Positions 1-12,827 are shown, counted from the first letter of the stretch. The stretch: 64,000 nucleotides of DNA from Plantago ovata (GCA_028274465.1 CM051457.1:104717982-104781981); one strand, 5' to 3'. Notes: generated by a model from the letters alone, not told the origin. Numbers and translations are program-made.

Positions 1-2
1 TT

Positions 3-739
3 TCGGCGTCCCAACGACCTCCTCGTGCAAATTTCCATGCCCCCATGCATTTTGTCTATAGTTGGCTTGCTACTCGCTTCTGGACTCATTTTAATTTGGC
101 CAAAGTTTCAGACAATGCTAATATGGCGAACTTTTCTGGTGAAAATGGAGCTCGGCGTTTCTCACCACTAGCAGCCCGTACAAGAATCTTTAAAGGAGAC
201 ACCGCTCGTTGGAATATTACTAGTGGTCCTCGCCGTTTCGATTTCTTATATGTGGATAATAACACGACATCGTCTGAGGAACGAAGTTATTTTTCCAGCA
301 TTCGCTCTGGCCACTTGACTTTGCGTGATGGCGAGGGTTTTGTTATTGAGCCGTATAATCCTCATCGATTTAGCAGACAATTTGGCTTTTATCAACAATA
401 CCCAGGATCTCTTGCTAGGGATGTCCGTTATGCCAATCTTGCTGAGGGTTTGCGCTATTGGAGGACGACCGCCTTGCGTAACTCCAAGGAGAGGGCGTGG
501 TTCCCAAACAAGATCGAGCGCCCTAGAACTTTTTGTTCAAGACAATTCTCTACTTGGTGGGGAGAAGTGTTTTGTCTAAGTGTTGATGGTAGAGTCGATG
601 CTTTGGCTTCTTCGAGACCTAGACATCCTTCTAGGGAGCGAAATAACCGGTCTCCCTGTAAAGATCGTGTGGACGAACATGATGAGGATGACATTTCGTT
701 AGAAGTGGATGAGATAACCACTCACAGAGGTACCCCATT

Positions 740-774
<35 letters not shown>

Positions 775-1669
775 GTAGAAAACTTGTTTCGTTGCAGGGG
801 GCGGTAAAAGACAAGCCTCTAGTGGTAGTGAAAGCAGTAACAATGCTGGAGACCGTCACTGGAAAAGGGCGAAGAAAGGTCTCAACATGCAAGATGCAGA
901 GGTTTCTACTCCCGTGAAGACCACAGTCGCTAGCGATAAAGGAAAGGATCAAGGGAAGCATATTGTTGAGGTTGATTCCGGTGACGACTGCTCTGGGGAT
1001 ACGGAAGAAATAAGTAATGTTGCTGATCTACCAAAGAATGCGACTTGTCTGCCTGTTGTCAAAGCTGCATCTCCTTGTGCCTCAGTTTTCCATGCGGGCC
1101 ATTTTATTTCTACCACATACAAAGACATTGTGGATTTTACTTGGCAACGTCTTCAGGATAAACTTGCAAGTACTAAACTGGATGACATGTCTTCCATTCA
1201 AGATGAGATTTGGAAGATTGTGGGCTCAATTAAAGCTTTCGAAGTTGACCTATCTCCAATGAAGAACTTGTTGAAGTCATTCTTTGATCAAGTTACTTTA
1301 TATGATGCGGCTAGATCTCAGTTGGCGGACAAGCAACCTGATGAGTCTCACACTCAACAACTTAACGAAGCCATAGGTCTTTTACAAAATACGCAGACGA
1401 AGGAGAAACTTGAAGCCGATCGCCTTACATCTATGCACGCAGAGCTCAAGGCGCTTAAGCAGAAGATTAAAGACTTGACTTCTTCGGCAAAGGCTCAAAC
1501 TGATGTCGTGGTTTCGCTGCAGAATGAAGTGTCCGAACTTGAACAAAAGGTGACCATTCTTAAGGACGTCCCAGTATCGACTAAGGAAGACATAGCAAAT
1601 CTGGAGTCACTCAAGGCTCAGTTGACCAATGCACTTGAAGACTTGAAGATTGCGAAGACTTTTGCTTGA
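3..1669 (+). CDS. Antisense plant-mobile-domain-like gene of the Ty3 element, two exons, 5' partial
   Basis: Exons are 3-729 (open at the left edge) and 798-1669. The 68-base intron (730-797) starts GTACC and ends in a T-rich tract with TTGCAG. The split Gly codon (G/GG) keeps phase, and removing the intron gives one uninterrupted frame ending TGA at 1667-1669. The first part (motifs LATRFWTHF, FGFYQQYPG, EGLRYWR, FSTWW) resembles the aminotransferase-like plant mobile domain carried by antisense ORFs of Tat elements. The second exon is acidic, then forms a long heptad-rich coiled coil (roughly 1330-1660). It runs opposite to gag-pol. Function is unknown; DNA or chromatin association is only an idea. 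The true start is left of the window. Confidence 0.7.
730..797 (+). other. Intron of the antisense gene
   Basis: The 5' splice site is AGAG/GTACCC and the 3' site is GTTTCGTTGCAG/GGGG. The interior is mostly a run of about 29 T, a strong polypyrimidine tract. The intron is phase 1 and joins two frames that are otherwise offset. Without splicing the first frame ends in a poly-Phe artefact. Confidence 0.65.
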
Positions 1670-2308
1670 TAATTTCTCTTTTGTTTCTGTTATTTTGTCA
1701 TCTTTTATCACTCATGCAAAGATTGTTTTTCTTTTCACAAATAAAAATATTGCTTTATGTTTCTCGTTTGCATCATATGTGTATTCGTCTTGATTTTCCA
1801 TGCAACTTCGTAGCAATACTTTATACATTCGCTTGCAATTCACATCAACAAACCTCTTTTTAAATGTTGCGACTGAACTTAGAATTTCTAAGCTGCCTAC
1901 GTACCTTACAAAAGGATCAAGTCATCACGTAGTTCAAGATATTTCTTTTTGAAAAGAGGGGGGGGGGGTGTCGTACACAGTTTTAACTCGTGCGGGCCAG
2001 GAATATCTATTAATTAACCACCTTAGACAAAGTGGGGGTTGAAGTTTAACCACATAAAACACCTTTGGTGGGGAAGTTAACAGTTTAACCACATATGTTG
2101 CCATTTGGTGGGGAAGTTAACAATTTAACCACATATGTTACCATTTGGTGGTTGCCGTACACAGTTTATACTCATGCGGGTCAGGAGATGTTGGTGCCCC
2201 TGTTTCTTTTGAGGGCACCGTCTTTTTTTTCTTTTTTTTTCTTTTTTTTTTTTGGGTGCCCCTGTTTCTTTTGAGGGCACCCTCTTCTTTTTTTTTTTTT
2301 TTTTTTTT
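1670..2308. repeat. Short-repeat spacer between antisense gene and pol
   Basis: No gene is visible. The stretch holds three copies of a unit built on CATTTGGTGGGGAAGTTAAC followed by TTTAACCACATA (about 2040-2150), two copies of a block starting CCGTACACAGTTT (1971, 2156), and two copies of a block around GCCCCTGTTTCTTTTGAGGG (about 2192 and 2258), separated by long T runs. Such satellite-like repeats are common in Tat untranslated regions. Confidence 0.6.
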
Positions 2309-5300
2309 TTATGGGTAGTATCGTTTTAAGAATTTCCCGTTGATTGGGCCAACTCTTAAACCGTCTTCAGCAACTAACTTGTATGCTCCACTGTTGTAAG
2401 CTTCTATGATTACATACGGACCATCCCACTTTGACAGAAACTTATTCCCTGTTTTGTAGGTTATGATGATGGGTCTTCTGACAGCGAGCACCAAGTCTCC
2501 AACTTGAAAGGATCGTGTGCGCACCTTCTTGTTAAAGGCTCTAGACAGACGAGCTTGGTAGCATTCAAGTCTTTGTTGAGCTTCGAGTCTCTTTTCATCC
2601 AATCCTTCTAACTCCTCAAGGCGTAAACAGATGTTTTCTTCTTCAGAGAGACCTTCTTGGATCGCTACTCTTAAGGATGGGATCTGTTGCTCGAGCGGAA
2701 GGACTGCCTCTACGCCATACACCAATGAGTAGGGTGTTGCTTGTGTAGGAGTTCTATGAGTTGTCCTGTAAGCCCATAAGGCTTCTCCAACTCTTTCATG
2801 CCAATCCCTTCTTGTCTTTGCGACAATCTTCTTCAACAAATTGCACAGCGTCTTGTTGAAAGCTTCGGCGAGGCCATTGGCGGCAGCATTGTACATTGAA
2901 GATTTCCTTTGCTTGAAACCAAACTTTTCGCATAGCTTGTCGATGAGACTATTGCAGAAAGGCTTCCCATTGTCGGTGATTATGTACCGAGGAATCCCAT
3001 AGCGATAAATGATGTTTGTGTGAATAAAGTCGGCGACATTCTCTTTCTTAACTTCTTTCAAAGGTACAGCTTCGGCCCATTTAGAGAAGTAATCTGTTGC
3101 TGCCAAGATATATTGATGGCCAGCAGATGACTTTGTCATCGGTCCTACTACATCTAGTCCCCATGTGTCAAATGGCCAAGACGCGACAGTTGGATGCAAT
3201 GGCTCAGGCGGTTGATGGATAAAGTTAGCATGGAATTGACACGCTTGACACCTTTTCGCATAATCCATGCAATCTTGGACCATTGTGGGCCAATAGTATC
3301 CCATCCTCTTGATTCGGAAGTGTAACTTTGGGCCAGATTGATGCGCACCGCAGACTCCAGAATGAGCTTCCTCCATTGCTTGCAAAGCTTCTTCCTCTCC
3401 CAAGCAACGTAAGAAGACTTCATTGAAAGAGCGCCTGTAAAGTGTGTCATTGTAGTATATGAAGCGGGTTGCGCGACGTCTGATTTCTGGCCTTCGTCAT
3501 GGTTCATCAGGCAATTTGTCATACTTCAAGTAATCCACCAAACATTGGCGCCAATCCTCTTTCTCAATCTCATGTACTTCTATAGCAAGGATTTCTTCTT
3601 TGCCTTCACCATCATTATCATCAAGTGATGGAGGGATAATCCAACTTTGGCAGACAGGAACACTAAACTTTATTTCAGGCATTGTGAGAGTGGAAGCAAG
3701 TTTTGCTAAAGCATCTGCTTGCCCATTTTCACCTCTCGGAATGTGTTGGACTGATACTTCTCCCAGCCACGCAATCAATTTCCTAGCATAGTCGACATAT
3801 GGAACTAGTTCATCCTTTTTAACATCGTATTCTCCAGATAGTTGTTTGACTACCAATTGAGAGTCGCCATACACATCAAGTTGCAAGTGCTTTGCGTCCA
3901 CTGCCATTTCTAAACCAAGTATTAAGGCTTGGTATTCTGCGACATTATTTTAGCAATTTTGAGTTAGAGTGAATGAGTATGGCATCACACTTCCATCTGG
4001 TGAGATAAATACGACTCCAGCCCCCGCACCATTTCTATGAGAAGCACCATCAAAGTACATCTTCCAGGGTTGGGTTACTTCGACTGTCAGGACATCTTCA
4101 TCGGGTAAGTCATCCATCAGTTCCCAATCGGCAGGAATAGGGTGATCGGCCAGGAAATCGGCTATGACTTGTCCTTTCACAGCCTTTTGGGGTACATAGG
4201 TAATCTCGAACTGTTGGAGCTGTAAGTACCATCTTGCCTGCCTATCAGAAAGTACTGGCCTTGTCATGACATACTTTAATGGGTTAGCCTTTGAGACAAG
4301 ACGAACCGTATGTGCATGGAAGTAATGCTTCAACTTTTGGATTGCAAAGATGAGGGATAAGCATAGCTTCTCTATGGGAGAATACTTCAGTTCATTAGGT
4401 GTCATCGTTCGGCTTAAGTAGTAGAGCGCATTTTCCTTTCCTCCATCATTTTCTTGGGCGAGTAGTGCTCCAACAGAACTCTCTTGTGCAGCGATATATA
4501 AAATCAACGGGCGGCCTGGTTTTGGAGCTGCTAACACGGGAGGATTCATGAGGTACGCTTTTATGCTCTCAAATGCATTTCTACATGACTGATCCCATTT
4601 AAACGGAACATCTTTCTTCATGAGGTGACTGAACGGTTGACATCTTCCAGCGAGATTGGATATGAACCTTCGGAGATACGCTACCTTCCCTCTCAAGCTT
4701 TTGAGCTCATGAATGGTGCGCGGCTCAGGCATCTTCACAATTGCATCTATCTTTGCTTGCTCAATTTCTATTCCTCGTTGACGAACTACGAAGCCCAAGA
4801 ATTTTCCGGATTTTACACCGAATGCACACTTTAATGGGTTCATTTTTAACTGATATCTTCGTAGCCTTTCAAACACTTTCCTTAGATCGTCAAGATGACC
4901 TTTCCGTTCCTTGGATTTCACAACCAAATCATCTACGTAGCATTCTACATTCTTATGAAGCATATCATCAAATATTTTCTGCATTGCTCTTTGGTAAGTT
5001 GCTCCAGCATTCTTCAGACCGAAGGGCATCACTTTGTAACAGTAAATTCCTTTCGGAGTACGGAAAGCCGTCAGCTCTTCATCTTTAGGAGACATGCGAA
5101 TTTGATTGTACCCAGAAGATCCATCCATGAATGACAATGCTTCATGGCCAGTGGTGGCGTCGATCATTAGTTCTGGTATTGGCAATGGAAAGTCATCCTT
5201 TGGACATGCAATGTTCAGGTCTCTAAAATCCACGCATACTCGAATTTGGCCATTCTTCTTTTTCACTGGGACTATGCTAGAAATCCATGTAGGATACTTG

Positions 5301-8300
5301 ACTTCGCGAATAAATCCTGCTTCAATGAGCCTATTTACTTCACCTTCGATTGATGGAATTAGCTGAGGGCGGAAGCGTCTTTGGCCCTGTTTTACTGGAC
5401 GAGTTCCACTCTTGACTGAAAGTTGATGGACGGCTACCTTGGGGTCTAAACCCGGCATTTCTTTGTATGTCCAAGCAAACACATCAATGAATTCTTTCAA
5501 CAGTGCAAGATATGTCTCCTCTTCCTCAGTGTTGAGCAAAGCGCTTATGTATGTTGGTCGAGGCTGATTTGAATCACCAAGGTTGACTTCCTTCAGTTCA
5601 TCTACAGTGGCTTTGACACCTTCCTCAAACTCGGGTGGAGCATCCTCAGCATCTTCTTCTTCGATGATATCATCATCTTTCAAAGTGATGTGATATGATG
5701 GTGCTATTTCGTCATCCTCAACCTTATCGTGTGGAATCCTTGTGTATACTACTGTATGTAACTTTGCCTTCAAGACTTCCTCGCATGACAAAACGACGTC
5801 CTCAACTCTCACCATTCGAGATGGGACCGTACTTCGAAGCTTTTTGGGAAAACTAGAGTCAAGCCTCTTTTCTGCATCTTCCATTTCTTTAGGTCCTAAC
5901 CTTTGATGTATTGTTTTTCCAACCGGGCCGAGCCTTTGGTGAATTGTCTTTCTAATCGGACCAAGTCTTTGATGTGCTGACTTTCTAACGGGACCAAGCC
6001 TGTGGTGTACTGATTTCTTGATTGGTCCAAGTCTATCGAAGATGGACACACGCGATTGTTCATTGGGATCCTGCGGATGATCACTATCCATGTTAGGAGT
6101 TTCTCCTTCACTAATAACGTTGGCGCTAGCTTGCTTAAGAGTGATACGGATTGGCTCGGGTTGTGCGAATCCTAGACCTTCTCGGGTTCGACCTCCTTGT
6201 CGTGCGTTCGTCTTGAAAGAATTAGATGTCAGGCCCGTGAGTGGAGTACCTTTCTTAGGATCATATCCAGCATTAATCAGAAGTTTTAGCGCATTCGGGC
6301 CAAAATGTTCATTTGCAAATCCGTGCTCTGCTGATGGCGCGTGAACGGGGCGAACGAATCCCTTGATTGGAGCTGGGGCCGGAGCAGAGATAGCCAACTT
6401 TGTTAAAGGCAGAGTGAGCCCTTCCAGTGTCTCATCATGCGGAGATCCCTTTGAACAATCACCTAAGGTAGGTTGATTCTTCTCGCTTTGCTCTGATACA
6501 GAAGTGTTGTTTGGCGAGCCTTCCACATCCTCTAGTTCTTCGATACGTTTAACATAGTACTTGGCATCGGCAAAGTGTGATTCGGCTTCGGTGAAGGGCT
6601 TATCATCGGCCATTACCTTTTTCACTTCTCCATTGTGGCAATATTGAAAACATTGGTGTAATGTTGATGGAACCACTCCATTTTCATGTATCCATGGCCT
6701 TCCTAGGAGCATGTTATAAGATGTTTTGGCATCTATAACATGGAAAAGTGTGGTGGATAACATATCTTCGATCAATAATCCAAGACGTATGATCCCAATT
6801 GCCCTTTGTCCCCCTTGGTTGAAGCCTTGAATCATCAAACGACTCTTGGAAAGTTCTTCAACTGTGACGCCTATCTCCTTCATCGTACGTATGGGTAAAA
6901 TGTTAACAGCGGAACCTCCATCAATCAGTATCCTCTTTACCTTTTGCTCATTGGCATAACCACTTACGAACAATGGTCGATTGTGAGGTTTAGATCCAAG
7001 CAAAAGATCTTCATCAGTAAAGGAGATCGTTGCCATACACAGTTCGGTACCATCTTTTGTTGCAACGGTGGGAATAGATCCTTCATACGTATCTTTGATG
7101 TTGCAAATGTCTTCAACTTCACGCTCCACAGAAGCAGTGTTAGCACTTTCAGCCTCTTCTTCTAGTGTTATCTTGCCTTCTCGCACGAGCCTCATAACCT
7201 TCTCTTTGAAGACAAAACAATCTTGTATTGCATGGCTCACCAAGCGATGGTACTTGCAATACTTAGGGTCATCGACACGACCTTCCTCTTCAGGTCTTTG
7301 CATCTCAGGCAATTCGATTAAATTCCTGTTAAGCAACTCATCAAATAATGCTGGGACATGGGAGTTGAGGAACGGGTACTTCTTTCCAGTCATTTCTTTC
7401 AAAGTCATCTTTCTCTGTTCTTCCTTCTGCGGAGTGGTATACGGTACCACGTGAGTTGATTTCTCTGCAGGTTTATCTTTGATAGTTTTAGGGACTTTGA
7501 CTTTTGTAACAGCTGTCGCCATTGACCCTTTCTCTTTATATTGAGGCCTTCCTCCTTTCTTGGCATCTGCGTTGTCATGGAATGTACGTGATCTGTTTAT
7601 AGGGGGTCCCGAGCTTCCACTTGATGCTATGCTCAATTCCATATCATGTGCTCGAGTGGCTAGTTCTTCAAAAGTCCGCGGTTGGATGCCTTGAAGAATG
7701 TAGCGCAGCCCCCAATGCATTCCTTGTATGCACATCTCAATCGCTGATATTTCGGACAGTCGGTCCTTGCAGTTGAGGCTTAGATTTCTCCAGCGATTGA
7801 TGTAATCCGTGACGGGTTCTTCATTCCATTGACGCGAGTTTGTGAGTTCAATCATGCTGACAGTTCTCCTTGTGCTGTAGAAACGATTAAGGAATTGTCG
7901 TTCCAACTCATCCCAACTGTCGATTGATCCTGCCTCCAGGTCCGTGTACCAGTCAAATGCGTTGTTCTTCAGAGAACGAACAAATTGTTTGACGAGGTGG
8001 TCACCGTAGGTTCCCGCGTTGTTGCATGTCTCTACAAAGTGCGCAACGTGTTGTCTTGGATTTCCTTTTCCATCAAACTGTTGGAACTTGGGTGGCTGAT
8101 AAGCATACGGCATTTTCAGGTTATCGATCCTTTGCGTGTATGGCTTGGAGTATGCGGATGATGACTTGGAGCTCTCGTCCAATTTCTCTTTTAAAGTCCC
8201 CATGATGAACTCCTTGATTCGATCAGCAGGGATCGTTCCGTCGGAAGAAACCTCGAAGTGTTGAGTTGAAGAACCCTCCTTCTTCTTCCTTTTGTCCTTG

Positions 8301-8611
8301 GGAGGGGTCTCGTCGTATTCTTCATGTGGCTTTTCTTTGTGACAACTGTCCTCTCCAGTGTCTTGACACATGAGTTTTGCGATTTTAGCGTCTTGATCCC
8401 TACTTTGCTTCACAAGGTATTCTATACCCTTGGTGAGAGCTTGTATTTGTTCCGCCAGGGATGCCAAATCTCCCTGTGAATTAGCAGACTTGCTTGCTGA
8501 TCTATCATCCTTGTCAGATGAGTCTTCTTCGTCGGATTCTGACTCACTCTTATCAATTTCACCGTCAACTTCTTTGTCGTTCAAGTTTTGACTTTTCTTC
8601 TTGGGAGGCAT
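2309..8611 (-). pseudogene. gag-pol: Ty3 Tat-type gag-pol polyprotein with two in-frame stops
   Basis: A single frame of about 2100 codons is interrupted only by TAA at 3950-3952 and TGA at 3497-3499; both flanks stay in frame. Domains: acidic N terminus; gag core (about residues 170-330); a Cys/His knuckle-like motif CKYHRLVSHAIQDC; protease with ILIDGGSAVNIL near residue 560; a run of five RLGP units near 860-905; reverse transcriptase with YVDD near 1224; RNase H; a second archaeal-type RNase H starting MYFDGAS near 1517, split by the TAA; integrase with HHCC zinc finger, then D (WGLDVVGP), D (IITDNGKPF) and E (GLAEAFNKT). The first stop falls inside the second RNase H and the second between RNase H and integrase. 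The start is ATG at 8611, just inside the PBS. Autonomous function is unlikely unless stops are read through. Confidence 0.9.
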
Positions 8612-8653
8612 GTTGATTTCCTACGTTGATGACTAGAGATGAGAGGTAGAGAT

Positions 8654-8671
8654 GTCCCACCGGGTGTGCCA
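8654..8671 (-). promoter_or_regulatory. Primer binding site of the Ty3 element
   Basis: On the minus strand the sequence starts TGGCACACCCGGTGGGAC, 6 bases after the LTR end (TTGTTACA) and 43 bases before the gag ATG. A leading TGG pairs with the CCA end of a tRNA. I do not assign the tRNA species. Confidence 0.6.
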
Positions 8672-8677
8672 CAAATT

Positions 8678-9479
8678 TGTAACAAATAAAATTGCACAAA
8701 TTGAATTTATTGATCTTGAGTAATTTGGGGTTACAATCTCTAGAGAAAATCTCTGATTCTAGTCAACGACTTGGAAAATCTACGCGAACTATTGTCTTGA
8801 GAGCGTCAGTTCAGGGGCCTTCGCAGCTTTATCTTGAACTTGACCGGTCTTGACTTGAATTCGCTTGGAAACGTTAATTCAAGGGCTTCGCGTTTGATCT
8901 TGAATTGAACGCCAGGTCTTGAGTTTGATCTTCGCGAACGAGCACGTCTTCAAGGGCCGTAGAGGCTTGATCTTGAACTTGGAACGTACGTTGCTTCGAT
9001 CTTTGAGCGAGTGCCTCCACGAGCTTTTGCGTTGGAGTTCGATCTCTCGTTGCTGCTGCAAGTGTCTTCGCGACTTGTTCTTGGAGCTGGCTTTGATCTC
9101 TTGAAGAACTGGAGCTGTTCTTGCTTGAAAAGATGTCTTTGATCTTCTTGGCTTGCTGCTGAATTCTTCACTTCTGTTTGAGCTCTGGTTTCTGAATTCT
9201 GCATTGTGATTTTTTTGGTGGAGAATGAGCTCCTTATATAGGTGAGGAAAAAAAGAAGGATCAATTCTGATTGGTCGATACAGATTTGATCTTATCTATA
9301 TTTATTTCTAGCAATTAATTAATAACTGCATCAACTTTATGACATGGCACCATTTGATTGGCCACTAAATAGGCATTAAAATCAATTAATAAATCTATAA
9401 TAATTGGAATTAAACTCCAATTAAATACAGAAGTTTATTTTTAAATTGATTTAATAGACATTAAATTTAAATGTCTACA
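8678..9479 (-). repeat. 5' LTR of the Ty3 element
   Basis: An 802-base block bounded by TG and CA: on the minus strand it opens TGTAGACATTTAA and closes TTTGTTACA, followed by the primer site. A TATA box, CTATATAAGG on the minus strand, lies at 9241-9232. About 8810-9130 is made of degenerate copies of a short motif around TTGATCTTGAAC. The second LTR is outside the window, so the two cannot be compared for age. Confidence 0.75.
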
Positions 9480-9482
9480 ACT

Positions 9483-12400
9483 TGGATTATCGATTCTGGA
9501 GCATCCGATCATGTAATTTATTCATCATCTCTTTACACTCATAATATTCGCCAACTATCATCTACAGTTCAACTACCAAATCATGAAAAAAATTTCAGTT
9601 ACTCATATTGGTGATATTCGAATTAATAACCATATCTTATTAACTAATGTTTTGTGTGTTCGTAGTTTCAAAGTAAACTTGATATCCATAAGTAGATTCA
9701 CTAGGGACAATGATGTTCAAATCACATTTACTAATCATGATTGCCTCTTGCAGATTCACTCTTCATTGATCCAGATCGGAAGGATTCAGCCTAAGCAGGG
9801 GCTTTACTATGTTCATTTCAATACCAATAAGGACTCTTCTATACAACATCATGTTCACCAGTGTGCTCAGTTAAATAAAGACATTTGACGCTTTCGTCTC
9901 GGTCACATTCCCATAGACAGACTAAAACTCATTCAACAGTTTTCTCCAAATGTAAAATGCACTGAATTTTCTTTTTGTGATGTGTGTAAGAAATCCAAGC
10001 ATAAGCGTAGTCTATTTCCTGTTACATCCAAGCATTAGCGTAGTCCATTTCAAGTATTTTTGATTTGTTACATTGTGATATTTGGGATCCTTTTTCCAAA
10101 ACTTCAATTCAAGGACATCGTTTTTTTCTTACTATCGTTGATGACTGCTCAAGAATGACTTGGATGATGCTACTTAAGTTTAAATCTGATGTCAAACATG
10201 TATTACCCAATTTTGTTAAAATGATACGCACACAATTTCAAACTTCCGTTAAAACTATTCGAACTGATAATGGAGTTGAATTTTTACTTCCCAATTTCTA
10301 TCAAACAACTGAGATCATTCACCAACGAACTTGTGTCTATACTCCACAACAAAATGGAGTGGTTGAACGCAAACATCAAACTCTTCTAAATATTGCTCGT
10401 TCGTTGTTATTTCAAGCTCACTTACCCCTCAAGTTTTGGGGGGACGCAGTACTTACTGCTACTTATTTAGTCAATCGAATTCCATCTGACAGATTAAATA
10501 ACAAGTCCCCATATGAAATTCTTTTTGGATGCACACCAACTCTTACTCATATTCGTGTTTTTGGGTGTTTAGCTTATGGAGCTACAATTAAAGAACACAA
10601 TCACAAGTTCAGTCCTCGATCTCGCAGATCTATATTTATCGGCTTCCCTGCCAATGTCAAAGGATATAAATTATATGACTTGGACAAACATGTTGTTTAT
10701 ATTTCTAGAGACGTCTCATTTCAAGAAGACACATTTCCTTACCAACCTGATACATTGCCAGGTTCCCAATCTAACTCCGACACTATTCGTATTCCAAATA
10801 ATCCACCAACTCATGAATTTGCAGATGATGTTATACTTGTTCCAGGGCCAATATCATCCTCTCCTCTACCATCATCTTCTTCTTCTTCACAACCTCCATT
10901 TCATGATCACACTACAACTACTGATCAAACTATTTCCCTCTCCGGAGACCGTAACACATTACCCATTTCTCCACATCGCGCACCATCACCCTCAAACTTA
11001 CCTTTGTCCCTCACTCAAGACACCAATCAAGCTAGTCCTTCTTCTTTATCATCTCCAGCTGTCTCTGAATTCCAAGAAGAACCAGAACATATTGTCACCA
11101 CTAGACAATCTGATCGCACCCACAAATTTCCCTCCAAATATGATGGTTTCCAATGTGATCCCATCAAACGAATCACTAGAGCAAAATCTGTCAAGTGTAG
11201 TACCGCACATCCACTTTCCAATTATCTCAGTTATGACATACTTTCTCACTCACAACATGTTTTCTCTATCAGTCTTTCTGACATCAAAGAACCACGTACA
11301 TATTCAGAAGCAATGCAACATCCACATTGGCAACTTGCCATTCAGGATGAATTAAATGCACTTCATAATAACAACACTTGGTCTATTGTCTCCTTGTCGG
11401 CCAATCACACACCTATCGGATGTCGGTACGTCTTTAAAACCAAACTCAAAGCCCATGGAACTATAGATAAATATAAAGCACACTTAGTTGTTCAAGGTTT
11501 TACACAAACATATGGCATCGATTATAGTGAGACTTTCAGTCCTGTCGTCAAACTCACCACAGTTCGAGTTTCCTAGCTCTTGCTGCTCAACATCATTGGA
11601 CTCTAACGCAACTTGATGTCCACAATGGTTTTCTTAATGGAGAACTTGAGGAAGAAATATACATGAAACTTCCTTCGAGTTACTCCATTACGGGGGAATC
11701 ATTAGATAATAAAGTGTGTAGACTACACAAATCACTATATGGACTCAAACAAGCGTCGAGACAATGGAACTCGAAGCTTACACAATTCTTAACCAAAATT
11801 GGTTTTCAACAATCTCAACATGACTATTCATTGTTCACAAAAAATAGCCAAAATGGCTATATAGCCTTGTTAGTATATGTCGATGATATACTACTAGGAG
11901 GAACCGAACAGACAGAAATACATCAAATAAAAGATCAACTCATGAAACAATTCAAAATAAGAGATTTAGGACAACCAAAATATTTCTTAGGAGTTGAAAT
12001 CTCCAGATCCGGGAAAGGCATTTATTTATGCCAAAGAAAATATGCATTGGAAATAATTGAGGAAAATGGCCTCATTGGATGCAAACCTCGCATTCTTCCA
12101 ATAGAATAAAATCATCATTTAACAAAGGCAAAGGGAATGCTACTGAATAATCCAACTAAGTACCGAAAGATAGTTGGAAAATTGATATACCTGACCTTTA
12201 CAAGGCCTGATATAAATTATGCTGTCAATATTCTGAGTAGACATATGGAGTCACCCACAAAGGAACATTTGCATGCAGCGTATAATGCCATCAAGTATTT
12301 AAAAGGCAGTCCTGGACAGAGAATTTTGCTTTCATAAAAAACAGACATGAATGTCATAGCATACTCAGACTCTGACTATGCACAATGTTTGGACACAAGA

Positions 12401-12780
12401 AAATCAGTCACTGGATATTGTGTGTTTATAGGAGATTCACTTGTACGTTGGAAATCAAAGAAGCAAACTGTGGTAAGTAGATGATCAACGGAATCCGAAT
12501 ATCGGGCAATGACACATACAACATGTGAAGTCATATGGATTAGATACTTGTTGCAAGATTTTGGTTTCAAACAAGACAAACATCTGTAATGAGATGTGAT
12601 AATCAATCAGCACTTCATATCACTAAAAATCCCGTCTTTCATGAAAGGACTAAACATATCGAAGTTGATCAACATTTCATTCGTGAAAAGGTGTTGAGTG
12701 GAACTATTAAACCAGAATATGTTCATACAACACATCAATTAGCGGATATATTACGAAAGCTCTTCCTTCGGCAACGATAA
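9483..12780 (+). pseudogene. pol: Ty1/copia pol remnant
   Basis: Protease core DSGAS lies at 9492-9506. A frameshift lies in an A run near 9585. TGA at 9886-9888 stands where the conserved Trp of the LxHxRLGH motif is expected. The integrase catalytic Asp, Asp and Glu (LLHCDIWDP, IRTDNGVEF, NGVVERKHQ) occur at 10065-10380. A one-base loss near 11570 shifts the frame; reverse transcriptase YVDD is at 11876-11887; stops at 12107, 12335 and 12481 break the RNase H part, which contains SDSDYAQ. Several independent lesions show that it is dead. Confidence 0.9.
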
Positions 12781-12827
12781 AAGAAATGACATTCAAGATG
12801 GGATTAATTAACATATAACGTAAAGAC

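Larger units (their letters stand above)
1..9479 (-). mobile_element. Tat-lineage Ty3/gypsy LTR retrotransposon, left end outside window
   Basis: Read on the minus strand the order is 5' LTR (9479-8678), a primer-binding-type site, one gag-pol frame (8611-2309), a spacer, then an antisense spliced gene (3-1669). Two RNase H modules, a protease with the core DGGS, and an extra ORF downstream of pol are hallmarks of the Tat group (Ogre, Retand, Grande relatives). The 3' LTR is not seen and must lie left of base 1. The right end falls inside the protease of a copia element, so this Ty3 copy inserted into it. ACTTG (9480-9484) is the expected target duplication; its partner is outside the window. 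Lineage is inferred from domain order. Confidence 0.9.

Noticed and set aside
631..843. Poly-Lys and poly-Phe frames around 740-775
   Set aside because: Translation of the T run that forms the intron of the antisense gene.
2040..2150. Regularly spaced repeats that might suggest a CRISPR-like array
   Set aside because: Only three short units with similar rather than unique spacers in a plant retroelement UTR.
4625..5366. Plus-strand frames opposite reverse transcriptase
   Set aside because: Shadows of the gag-pol frame; no domains of their own.
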